A program made the position numbers and the translations under genes. The notes beneath the pieces were generated by a model. The model did no database searches. It saw nothing but the letters and a program-made list of their open reading frames with translations, and was not told the origin of the DNA. DNA of 64,000 nucleotides from JAABQG01 sp963726365. GTDB lineage: Bacteria > Pseudomonadota > Gammaproteobacteria > Burkholderiales > Burkholderiaceae_C. Location: contig CAVSCI010000020.1 in NCBI GenBank assembly GCA_963726365.1, positions 161,610 to 225,609 of the forward strand, read 5' to 3'. Of this stretch, positions 52,438 through 60,579 are shown piece after piece. Numbering within the stretch: position 1 is the first letter of the stretch; every line of letters starts with the position of its first letter.

Positions 52438-52450
52438 AGAAGTAATAGCA

Positions 52451-53407
52451 ATGACGATGCAAAAACCTCCTGCCCGCACCCTCGGCGTCCCTGTGCGCGC
52501 CGCATCCGGCCCCGCCGGCCCCACGGCCGCCGTCAAGCGTGCGCCCGCACCGGCCGGCACCCTCACCCGCGTGGCCGGCCCCACCGACACGATCCGCCTG
52601 AACAAGCGCATGGCCGAGCGCGGGCTTTGCTCGCGCCGCGAAGCCGACGACTGGATTGCCAAGGGATGGGTCAAGGTCAACGGCGAGGTCGCGCCCATGG
52701 GGCTGCAGGTCAAGCCGACCGACCGCATCGAGATCGACAAAAAAGCCGAGGGCCAGCAGGCCACGCAGGTCACCATCCTGCTCAACAAGCCCATGGGTTA
52801 TGTGAGCGGCCAGGCCGAGGACGGCCACGAGCCCGCCGTGGCGCTTTTCACCGCGCAAAACCGCTGGCGCGACGACAACGCGCGCTTCTTCTTCCACCCC
52901 TCGCAACTGCGCGGCCTGGCCCCGGCCGGGCGGCTGGACATCGACTCCATCGGCCTGCTCGTCCTGACGCAGGACGGCCGCGTGGCGCGCCAGTTGATCG
53001 GCGAGGACTCGGTGATGGAGAAGGAATACCTGGTGCGCGTGAGCTACCTGGGCACCGGCGAGCCCGCGCGCGGCAGTGACGAGCGCCCTGGCGCGCTGCG
53101 CACCATCCATGAGAACGACCCGGTCACCACCAATGTGCAGGCCGTGTTCCCGCCCGCCATGCTGGCGCGCCTGCGCCACGGCCTCTCCCTGGACGGCCAG
53201 GCGCTCAAGCCCGCCCAGGTCGATTGGCAAAACCCCGAGCAGCTGCGCTTCGTGCTGACCGAGGGCAAGAAACGCCAGATCCGCCGCATGTGCGAACTGG
53301 TCGGCCTGAAGGTGGTCGGCCTCAAGCGCGTGCGCATCGGCCGCGTCATGCTGGGCAACCTGCCGGTGGGGCAGTGGCGCTACCTGGCGCCGCACGAGCG
53401 GTTCTGA
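52451..53407 (+). CDS. RsuA/RluB/RluF-family pseudouridine synthase
   Basis: A 318-residue RNA-modifying enzyme. After a 45-residue Pro/Ala-rich basic tail comes an S4 domain (RLNKRMAERGLCSRREADDW, GWVKVNGEVA). The catalytic aspartate is in APAGRLDIDSIGLLVLTQDG and the C-terminal strands are TEGKKRQIRRMCELVGLKV. It resembles RluF (U2604 of 23S rRNA) more than RluB or RsuA by the short linker, but the exact site is not decided. It has its own terminator-like hairpin. Confidence 0.9.
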   Translation: MTMQKPPARTLGVPVRAASGPAGPTAAVKRAPAPAGTLTRVAGPTDTIRLNKRMAERGLCSRREADDWIAKGWVKVNGEVAPMGLQVKPTDRIEIDKKAEGQQATQVTILLNKPMGYVSGQAEDGHEPAVALFTAQNRWRDDNARFFFHPSQLRGLAPAGRLDIDSIGLLVLTQDGRVARQLIGEDSVMEKEYLVRVSYLGTGEPARGSDERPGALRTIHENDPVTTNVQAVFPPAMLARLRHGLSLDGQALKPAQVDWQNPEQLRFVLTEGKKRQIRRMCELVGLKVVGLKRVRIGRVMLGNLPVGQWRYLAPHERF

Positions 53408-53408
53408 G

Positions 53409-53463
53409 GGCCTGCCGGCACGCCCGCGGCGGCTGACGGAAGCGCCCTAACCGGCAGGCCTTT
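53409..53463 (+). terminator. Terminator-like hairpin after the pseudouridine synthase
   Basis: GGCCTGCCGG (53409-53418) pairs perfectly with CCGGCAGGCC (53451-53460), followed by TTT. The loop is long (32 bases) and the T-run short, so efficiency is doubtful. Confidence 0.5.
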
Positions 53464-53518
53464 CCGCCGCAGACAATGCACCATCGATCCCGGCTCCTGT
53501 TCCGCGGCGCGCCATTCC

Positions 53519-54796
53519 ATGACCAAGAAACCCGCGTCCGAAAGACGCCCTGCGCCACCTGCGCGCCTCCGACCTGCGCGGCGTGGCCCAGCTCGCCACC
53601 CAGGCCACGCAAGGCGTGACCCGCATCGTCGAGGGCGTGCACCAGTCCGTCTACGACACCATGGGCGTGCCCGGTGGGCCCGCCACCGGGCAGACGCGCG
53701 GGCGTGACCGGGCTGGTCTACAAGAGCATCCACGGCGTCACCCAGGCGGTGGGCAAGGCGCTGGACCTGGCGCTCACCGGGCTGATGCCCCTGCTCGAAG
53801 CCGCCGGCGCCGCGCAGCCCGGCAGCGCGCAGCGCGAAACCGTGCTGGCCATCCTGAACGGCGTCATGGGCGACCACCTGGTGGCCAGCGGCAACCCGCT
53901 GGCCATTCCCATGACGCTGCGCCACCAGGGCCAGGCGCTGCAATGGGACGTCGAGCCCCGCCCGGCGCATCTGGCCGGGGCGGCGGCCAAGGTGCTGCTG
54001 ATGATCCACGGCCTGTGCATGAACGACCTGCAATGGCACACCGAGAAAGACGGCAAGGTGGTCGATCACGGCGAGGCGATTGCCGCCGCGCTGGGCTACA
54101 CCCCGATTCATGTGCGCTACAACACCGGCCTGCACACCTCGCAAAACGGCCACCAGCTCGCGGCCGAGCTGGAGCAACTGGTGCTGCACTGGCCGGTGCC
54201 GCTGGAGGAGATCACGGTGCTGGTCCACAGCATGGGCGGCCTGCTGATCCGCAGCGCGCTGTACTACGCGAAGCAGGAAGGGCTGACCTGGCCCGGCCTG
54301 CTGAAGAACATCGTCTTCCTGGGCACGCCGCACCACGGCTCGCCGCTGGAGCGCGCCGGCAACTGGGTGGACACGATCCTGGGCAGCACGCCGTTCACCG
54401 CGCCGTTCGCGCGCCTGGGCAAGCTGCGCAGCGCCGGCATCACCGACCTGCGCTACGGCCATGTGCTCGACGCCGACTGGCAGGGCCATGACCGCTTCCA
54501 TCGCAAGCCGGACAGCCGCCTGCCGCTGCCGCTGCCCGAGGGCGTGGCCTGTTACGCCGTGGCCGCCACGCTGGCAGTCCGAGCGCAGCGCCCTGGCCGA
54601 CCGGCTCACCGGCGACGGCCTGGTGCCGCTGCACAGTGCGCTGGGCGAGCACGACGACCCGGCGCGCTCGCTGATCTTCGCGAAGGACTCGCAGTGGATC
54701 AGCTTCAACACCGGCCACATGGAGCTGCTCAGCCGCCCCGAGGTGACGCAGCAGGTGCTGAAGTGGCTGACGCCGCCAGTGCCACCCGCGCCCTGA
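53519..54796 (+). CDS. Alpha/beta-hydrolase (lipase/PGAP1-like), three frameshifts
   Basis: About 424 residues when three single extra bases (near 53542, 53698 and 54573) are removed; the total is three, so start and stop agree. Corrected pieces join as RHLRASDLRGVAQLATQATQ, AGVTGLVYKSIHGVTQAVG, and QSERSALADRLTGDGLVPLH. The nucleophile serine is in VLVHSMGGLLIRSALYY, the oxyanion glycine in LLMIHGLCMNDLQWH, and FLGTPHHGSPLERAGN is typical of esterases acting on lipids or polyhydroxyalkanoates. No signal peptide is seen. Confidence 0.82.
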
Positions 54797-54878
54797 AGTC
54801 ACCGGCCGCCGATGGGCAGGGCAGCCCGGAAACTGGACGATACTCGCGGAGTCCCGATCCCGCTGGAGATTGTCCCCG

Positions 54879-55913
54879 ATGAACTGTCGAACTTTCAAAA
54901 CCATAGCATCTTGCGTCCTTTTGACGCTGGCCTCTGCCACTTTGCAGGCCCAAACCGGCACCGTCAATGCCATTTGCAGCACCGACGGCCCCTGGTGCGA
55001 ACTCGCGGCGAAGGAATTCACGCGCCAGACCGGCATCAAGGTGTTCCAGTCGCACAAGGCCACCGGCGAGGCGCAGGCCCAGCTGCGCGCTGAAGCCGCC
55101 AACCCCAAGACCGACATCTGGTGGGGCGGCACCGGCGACCCGTACTACCAGGCGGCCGAGGTCGGGCTGCTGGATCACTACCGGCCGGCCTACATCACCG
55201 ACCTGCATGGCTGGGCGGTGCGCCAGTACGCCATGAGCCAGAACTACGTCGGCGGCTTCTACACCAGCGCCATCGGCTTCGGCTGGAACGAGGAGGTGCT
55301 CAAGAAGAAGAACCTGCCCGCGCCCAAGTGCTGGAAAGACCTGCTGAACCCGATCTACAAGGGCGAGATCGAGACCTCGCACCCGGCGTCCAGCGGCACG
55401 GCCTACACCATCCTGGCCGGCCTGGTGCAGCTGATGGGCGAGGACGCGGCCTTCGACTACCTCAAGAAGCTGCACAAGAACATCACCCAGTACACGCGCA
55501 GCGGCCAGGCGCAGGCGCGCAGCGTGGGCAAGGGCGAGGTCGGCATCGGCATCAGCTTCATCTTCGGCTTCGAGAACGAGCGCATCACCAACAAGTTCCC
55601 GGTGCAGTCGGTGGCGCCCTGCGAGGGCACGAGCTACGAGATCGGCGGCATCGCGCTGGTCAAGGGCGCGCGCAACAAGGAAGGCGCCAAGCGCTATTAC
55701 GACTGGCTCATGAGCCCCGAAGGCCAGCAGATCGGCGCGCGCGCCAACAGCCTGCAGGTGCCGGCCAACAAGACCTTCAAGCCCGACCCGCGCATCCCCA
55801 CCATCGACAACGTGCGCCTGATCAAGTACGACTTCGAGAAATACGGCAAGGCCGCCGAGCGCCGCCGGCTGGTGGACCGCTGGACCCGCGAAGTGGAGTC
55901 CCTGCCGCGATAA
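54879..55913 (+). CDS. ABC transporter periplasmic substrate-binding protein (FbpA/AfuA-like)
   Basis: A 344-residue exported binding protein. The signal peptide is MNCRTFKTIASCVLLTLASA, cleaved near LQAQ. Mature parts are AKEFTRQTGIKVFQSHKATG, DIWWGGTGDPYYQAAEVGLL, GFYTSAIGFGWNEEVLKKKN and GSYEIGGIALVKGARNKEGA-like (seen as TSYEIGGIALVKGA). This is the iron/thiamine/phosphonate-type family 1 receptor. No permease genes are adjacent. GGAG lies ten bases before ATG 54879. The signal peptide is encoded by an interspersed repeat. Confidence 0.88.
   Translation: MNCRTFKTIASCVLLTLASATLQAQTGTVNAICSTDGPWCELAAKEFTRQTGIKVFQSHKATGEAQAQLRAEAANPKTDIWWGGTGDPYYQAAEVGLLDHYRPAYITDLHGWAVRQYAMSQNYVGGFYTSAIGFGWNEEVLKKKNLPAPKCWKDLLNPIYKGEIETSHPASSGTAYTILAGLVQLMGEDAAFDYLKKLHKNITQYTRSGQAQARSVGKGEVGIGISFIFGFENERITNKFPVQSVAPCEGTSYEIGGIALVKGARNKEGAKRYYDWLMSPEGQQIGARANSLQVPANKTFKPDPRIPTIDNVRLIKYDFEKYGKAAERRRLVDRWTREVESLPR
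54897..54940 (+). repeat. Interspersed repeat encoding a signal peptide
   Basis: CCATAGCA, TCTTGCGTCC, TTTTGACGCTGG, CCTCTGCC. It translates as T-I-A-S-C-V-L-L-T-L-A-S-A, the same phase as the copy in the chalcone-isomerase-like gene. Confidence 0.75.
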
Positions 55914-55919
55914 TCAGCG

Positions 55920-55947
55920 CTTGAAACCCGTGGCAACGCCCCTACAT
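55920..55947 (+). promoter_or_regulatory. Sigma-32 type heat-shock promoter of htpG
   Basis: CTTGAAA at 55920-55926, 12 bases, then CCCCTACAT at 55939-55947, close to the CTTGAAA/CCCCATnT consensus. The -10 part overlaps the left arm of the terminator hairpin. The transcript would start near 55954, about 34 bases before the htpG ATG. Confidence 0.65.
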
Positions 55948-55966
55948 GAAGGGGCGTTCGTTTTTT
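55935..55966 (+). terminator. Rho-independent terminator of the solute-receptor gene
   Basis: AACGCCCCT, six-base loop, AGGGGCGTT (nine perfect pairs) followed by CG and six T. It lies 22 bases after the receptor stop and 22 before the htpG start. Confidence 0.85.
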
Positions 55967-55987
55967 CACTTCCCCATTTTGAAGACC

Positions 55988-57976
55988 ATGACCAAGCAAA
56001 CCCTTTCCTTCCAGGCCGAAGTCGCCCAGCTGCTGCACCTGGTGACCCATTCGCTGTACTCGAACAAGGAAATCTTCCTGCGCGAGCTGATCTCCAACGC
56101 GTCGGACGCCTGCGACAAGCTGCGTTTCGAGGCCATCAACGACGGCGGCCTGTACGAGAACGACACCGAACTGAAGGTGAAGCTCGCCTTCGACAAGGAC
56201 GCGAAAACGCTGACCATCACCGACAACGGCATCGGCATGAGCGCGCAGGAAGCCATCGACCACCTCGGCACCATCGCCAAGAGCGGCACCAAGGACTTCG
56301 TGAGCAAGCTCAGCGGCGACCAGAAGGCCGACTCCCAGCTCATCGGCCAGTTCGGCGTGGGCTTCTACTCCGGCTTCATCGTGGCCGACAAGATCACCGT
56401 CGAGTCGCGCCGCGCCGGCATGAAGGAGACCGAAGGCGTGCGCTGGACCAGCGGCGGCGCCGGCGACTTCGAGGTCGAGACCATCACCCGCGCCGAGCGC
56501 GGCACCAGCGTCATCCTGCACCTGCGCGACGACGCCATGGACTACGCCAGCAGCTGGAAGCTCAAGGACATCGTCAACAAGTACTCCGACCACATCAGCC
56601 TGCCCATCCTGATGGAAAAGGAAGAGTGGAAAGACGGCGAGCTGATCACCCCGGGGGACGAGGCCGGCGGCCGCGAGCCCGGCGGCATGGTCAAGACCGG
56701 CGAGTGGGAAACCATCAACCAGGCCTCGGCCCTGTGGACGCGCCCCAAGAAAGACATCAGCGACGAGCAGTACACCGAGTTCTACAAGGCCATCAGCCAC
56801 GACTTCGAGGCGCCGCTGACCTGGACGCACAACCGCGTCGAAGGCAGCACCGAATACACCCAGCTGCTCTACATCCCGGGCAAGGCGCCGATGGACCTGT
56901 GGAACCGCGACAAGAAGGCCGGCATCAAGCTCTACGTCAAGCGCGTCTTCATCATGGACGACGCCGAGGCGCTGCTGCCCACCTACCTGCGCTTCGTCAA
57001 GGGCGTGGTCGACTCCAGCGACCTGCCGCTCAACGTCAGCCGCGAGCTGCTGCAGGAAAGCCGCGACGTGAAGGCCATCCGCGACGGCTGCGCCAAGCGC
57101 GTGCTGTCCATGCTGGAAGACCTGGCCAAGCACGACAAGCTGCCTGAGCCGGCAGCCCCGGCTGAAGGCGCAGGAGGCGGTCACTGACGTGGTGAGCGAG
57201 GAAGACAAGGCGGCCGTGGGCAAGTACACGAAGTTCTACGCCGAATTCGGCGCGGTGCTCAAGGAAGGCCTGGGCGAGGACTTCGCCAACAAGGAGCGCC
57301 TGGCCAAGCTGCTGCGCTTTGCCTCCACCACGCTCCGACACGGTGAGCGTGTCGCTGGCCGACTACAAGGCGCGCATGAAGGAGGGCCAGGACGCGATCT
57401 ACTACATCACCGCCGACACCCTGGCCGGCGCCAAGAACAGCCCGCAGCTCGAAGTGTTCAAGAAGAAGGGCATCGAAGTCCTGCTCATGACCGACCGCGT
57501 GGACGAGTGGGCGCTGAACTTCCTCAACGAGTTCGACGGCACGCCGATGCAGTCGCGTCGCCAAGGGCGCGGTCGACCTGGGCAAGCTGCAGGACGAGAC
57601 CGAGAAGAAGGCCGCCGAAGAAGCCGCCGAAGCCCTCAAGCCGCTGCTGGCCAAGCTCAAGGAAGCGCTCAAGGACAAGGCCGAGGACGTGCGCCTGACC
57701 ACCCGCCTGGTGGACAGCCCCGCCTGCCTGGTGGTGCAGGACGCCGGCATGAGCATGCAGCTCGCGCGCATGCTCAAGCAGGCCGGCCAGGCCGCGCCCG
57801 AGGTCAAGCCCGTGCTGGAAGTCAACGCCGAGCACGCGCTGGTCAAGAAGCTCGACGGCAGCGTGCACTTCAACGACCTGGCGCACATCCTGTTCGACCA
57901 GGCGCTGATCGCCGAAGGCGGCCTGCCGGAAGACCCGGCGGCCTATGTGAAGCGGGTGAACGCGCTGCTGGCCTGA
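55988..57976 (+). CDS. htpG: Hsp90-family chaperone HtpG, three compensating frameshifts
   Basis: About 661 residues after correction. The ATPase domain is complete: SKEIFLRELISNASDACDKL-like (seen as NKEIFLRELISNASDACDKL), DNGIGMSAQEAIDHLGTIAK and GQFGVGFYSGFIVADK. The frame shifts at about 57180, 57333 and 57556, each by one extra base, so the last part (VRLTTRLVDSPACLVVQDAG to RVNALLA) is back in frame. The middle pieces (KFYAEFGAVLKEGLGEDFAN; ADYKARMKEGQDAIYYITAD) are perfectly conserved, so the gene is almost surely intact in the organism. Confidence 0.92.
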
Positions 57977-58048
57977 GCTTCGCGGCCGTCCTCTTTCCAG
58001 CCGGCGGCCAAGCGGCCGGCTGGGATGGCCGGCAGCAGGGTCGCGGGC

Positions 58049-58127
58049 CGGTTTTGGATGGAAATTCAAGGAAAAACCGGCTCAATCCCAGCGTCAAATG
58101 GTCATCATCCGCTATTGATTGAGGAGT
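58049..58127 (-). repeat. Interspersed repeat, left copy of a near-identical direct pair
   Basis: On the minus strand: CAATAGCG, GATGATGACC, ATTTGACGCTGGG, then an A/T-rich tail. Positions 58085-58127 match 60529-60571 with two differences in 43 bases, same orientation. Confidence 0.85.
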
Positions 58128-58133
58128 AATCCG

Positions 58134-58165
58134 AGGCCCCGCCTGCCATTGCAGCCGGGGCCTTT
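58134..58165 (+). terminator. Terminator downstream of htpG
   Basis: AGGCCCCG (58134-58141) pairs with CGGGGCCT (58156-58163), followed by TTTG. The stem is strong, the T-run short. Confidence 0.6.
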
Positions 58166-58522
58166 GTCTTGGTGCGGCGCTTGATGGCAGCGGCGTACAG
58201 CGAGCAAAAAACTGTCTCGGCTGTCGCTTCCGCAGCGGGAGCGGTCAGCCAGGATGACCCGCCGAACTCACCCTACCGGCCATAAAGAGACAGTCGAAAG
58301 CTACGCTCAATGCAACCGTTGAATCGACGAAGTTCTCGTCAGCGGTCGATAGCAAAAGGACAGGTTATTTTCTGGCCATTGATTGGAAGGCCAGAAGGAT
58401 TTACACCACCTGTTGGGACACGCCCCTGCGGCTAGGCAGTAAGATCATCTTCAGCGGAAGTGAGCCGCGGTAGCCAGGCTGTTCGGCTCAACCCCCATCG
58501 CTATCGTCCCGCCAAAGAAAAT

Positions 58523-59692
58523 ATGAAGCCACATCGATCCAGGCGCGTGCGCTTGTTAGTTCTGTCTGGGGCACTTCTTGGCGCCAATGCGCTTGCCAGT
58601 GATAGCTTGCCTGAGGCTGCATCGAAGAAAGAAGCTCCGTCACGCATCTGGTCTGCGGAGGATGGTTGGCTGGATATCAGCGGTTTCATCGATACGGCCT
58701 ATGGATTCGTGCCGGTGGTCATTCCAATCACTGAGCCAGCTGTCGGACTTGGCGGGGCCGGTGCACTTGTATTCATCGACAAGCAAAAAGGCGAAGAAAA
58801 AGCTGGCTTTGGAAGGCCCAATATTTCTGCGATTGGCGCGCTTGGCACTGAAAATGGGACTCGGGGAGCGTTCGCCGGCGACATGCGGCACTGGCTAGAC
58901 GATCGGGTGAAAACCCTGGTCGGCGTTGTGCAGGCTTCTGTGAATCTGGACTTTTATGGAATCGGCCGCGACCCGCTGCTTCAGGACCGCCCGAAGTCCT
59001 ACAACCTGGAAACGACGGCCGGGGTGGTCAAAGGACAGTACCGCGTCGGCAGCTCGCAAGTCTGGGTGGGGCTGGGGTATGCGCTGGCCTCGACGAACGT
59101 CAAGTTCGACGTTCTGCCTGAAGTGGCGAGCCTGCCAGACCTGCAGTTCAAGTCGCGGGTGGGTGGCCTGTTGCCTGCGGTCAGTTTTGATTCCCGCAAC
59201 AATATTTTCACGCCGACAAGTGGAGATTATCTGGACTTGTCCGCCGGCCTTTTCAGCAAGGCATTGGGCAGCGATACCGATTTCCAGCGCGTCAACCTGA
59301 CTGCGATCCACTACCAGCCGCTAACTCGCGACCTGACGCTCGGCCTGTTGGGGAATTCGGTTCTCAGCTACGGGGACGTGCCGTTTTACCTGCGGCCCTT
59401 TGTCTTCATGCGCGGCGTGCCAGCCATGCGATACCAGGGTGACTACATGGCTCAGGCCGAGGCGGAGCTTCGCTGGCAATTCTGGGAGCGAATCAGTCTG
59501 GTCGGATTTGGCGGTGCTGGCGCCACTCGAAATGAAAATGGGCGAAGGGACCAGAACGTGGCTGCCGGCGGCTTCGGATTCCGCTATGAGCTTGCCCGAA
59601 AGTATGGCCTGCACATGGGTCTCGACTTTGCGCACGGTCCGGACGGCCCGGCCTGGTACATCCAGTTCGGCAGCGCCTGGATGCGGCCCTGA
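58523..59692 (+). CDS. BamA/TamA-type outer-membrane beta-barrel without POTRA domains
   Basis: A 389-residue exported protein. The signal peptide is RRVRLLVLSGALLGANALAS. The mature protein starts with a short linker and continues as alternating strands: ALVFIDKQKGEEKAGFGRPN, FDSRNNIFTPTSGDYLDLSA and YELARKYGLHMGLDFAHGPD, ending in the C-terminal aromatic pattern IQFGSAWMRP. These are the surface-antigen (D15) barrel motifs. No POTRA repeats are present. It lies in a lower-GC stretch, and codon use looks less biased than its neighbours. Function is unknown. Confidence 0.82.
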   Translation: MKPHRSRRVRLLVLSGALLGANALASDSLPEAASKKEAPSRIWSAEDGWLDISGFIDTAYGFVPVVIPITEPAVGLGGAGALVFIDKQKGEEKAGFGRPNISAIGALGTENGTRGAFAGDMRHWLDDRVKTLVGVVQASVNLDFYGIGRDPLLQDRPKSYNLETTAGVVKGQYRVGSSQVWVGLGYALASTNVKFDVLPEVASLPDLQFKSRVGGLLPAVSFDSRNNIFTPTSGDYLDLSAGLFSKALGSDTDFQRVNLTAIHYQPLTRDLTLGLLGNSVLSYGDVPFYLRPFVFMRGVPAMRYQGDYMAQAEAELRWQFWERISLVGFGGAGATRNENGRRDQNVAAGGFGFRYELARKYGLHMGLDFAHGPDGPAWYIQFGSAWMRP

Positions 59693-60187
59693 TTCCACGA
59701 GCCACTGACATGTTCACACTTCAAGTTCTGCAAATTGTCGGCATCAATGCGCGCAGGACTATGCATTGACGCATGCGCTTCCTCAAGAGGCTCATCAAGT
59801 AGAAACCGAAGCAGGGTGACTGCTTTGGCACCCTGGAATAGGGGCACGACCGGCAGGCCTCAAAGTTCATGACTGTCAGGTAAGGGTCGGGACTTGCCGG
59901 CCACCCCGAAAGTCTGAACTACCGCTACCAGTCTAAGACGGTCGTTTGATGGATCATTTGAGCCGCCTGACATGCCTTGGCCGTTGATCCAGTTCATTGC
60001 GGCAAGGCGGCAGGAATCGGACGCATGAGTCGAGGGTGCCATGCGGGGGTTCTTGTGGATTGGCAAGAAAAATTGGCTGCTTCCCATCGTGAATAGGTCT
60101 TTATTAGCTATCAATACAGGTGCAATTTCCGGTTCCTGCATGAGATCGTTTGCTGCTGCGCGAGCCCGCCGTTCAACCACCCAATCG
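59693..60187. other. 495-base lower-GC gap
   Basis: No convincing gene. A minus-strand frame (59860-60333) crosses a repeat copy and the lipoprotein gene and has low-complexity sequence, so I do not call it. One interspersed repeat lies at 60062-60116. Confidence 0.6.
60062..60116 (-). repeat. Interspersed repeat
   Basis: On the minus strand: TTGATAGCT, AATAAAGACC, TATTCACGATGGGA, AGC and a TTTTTC tail. Confidence 0.75.
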
Positions 60188-60379
60188 TCAATAGCCCTCT
60201 TTGAGCGGGTCGACGACTTTGGGAGCGTTGTCGGTAGCATTCGCCTTCTTGGAGCTGTCCTTGGGCATGCCATCGATGGCGTGGACCGGGGCTGCCGGAG
60301 CGCCTTCCTGGCGCCCACAGGCGACGAGGCCAATGCCCAACAGGGTGACCATGACGATCTGCAAGTGCGTGCGGTTCAT
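60188..60379 (-). CDS. Small lipoprotein, 63 residues
   Basis: The signal peptide MNRTHLQIVMVTLLGIGLVA ends in the lipobox GLVAC with cysteine at 21, followed by a Gly-Arg-Gln sequence and a polar, Ala/Pro/Lys-rich tail (VHAIDGMPKDSSKKANATDN). This is the form of LptM-like or entericidin-like small lipoproteins. No name can be given safely. It lies in the lower-GC stretch between the barrel and the phospholipase, with nothing co-directional close by. Confidence 0.7.
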   Translation of the reverse strand: MNRTHLQIVMVTLLGIGLVACGRQEGAPAAPVHAIDGMPKDSSKKANATDNAPKVVDPLKEGY

Positions 60380-60502
60380 AAAACTCCCAAGTTATCCATC
60401 AGTGCAGGTGAGTCGCCAAGTCCGAGTGCAAGCACCGTGGCCATGCTAAACCGATACCACCGTCACCGCCCTGGCCGTGATGCACGTGGCACGACAATAT
60501 CC

Positions 60503-60571
60503 CTGAAAAATGGAGTCAAAAAGGCATTATCCCAGCGTCAAATAGTCTTCATCCGCTATTGATTGAGGAGT
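60503..60571 (-). repeat. Interspersed repeat, right copy of a near-identical direct pair
   Basis: On the minus strand: CAATAGCG, GATGAAGACT, ATTTGACGCTGGG, ATAATGCC and a TTTTTG tail. See the copy at 58049-58127. Confidence 0.85.
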
Positions 60572-60579
60572 TTTCTGGC

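Larger units (their letters stand above)
57977..58522. other. 546-base gap after htpG
   Basis: No gene seen. It holds one interspersed repeat (58049-58127), the htpG terminator (58134-58165) and an eight-base inverted pair ACTGTCTC (58209-58216)/GAGACAGT (58286-58293) around a GC-rich stretch. GC falls from about 58200 on, into the next gene. Confidence 0.6.

Noticed and set aside
55988..57976. htpG, liv genes and MoxR as pseudogenes
   Set aside because: Shifts are single bases, mostly insertions, often compensating, with full conservation on both sides; sequencing error explains them better.
59860..60333. Minus-strand open frame of 157 codons in the lower-GC gap
   Set aside because: It contains a repeat copy and overlaps the lipoprotein gene in another frame; no signal, domain or ribosome site supports it.
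60508..60530. A second heat-shock-like promoter word near the phospholipase
   Set aside because: The resemblance comes from the repeat tail; no matching -10 element follows at a usable spacing.
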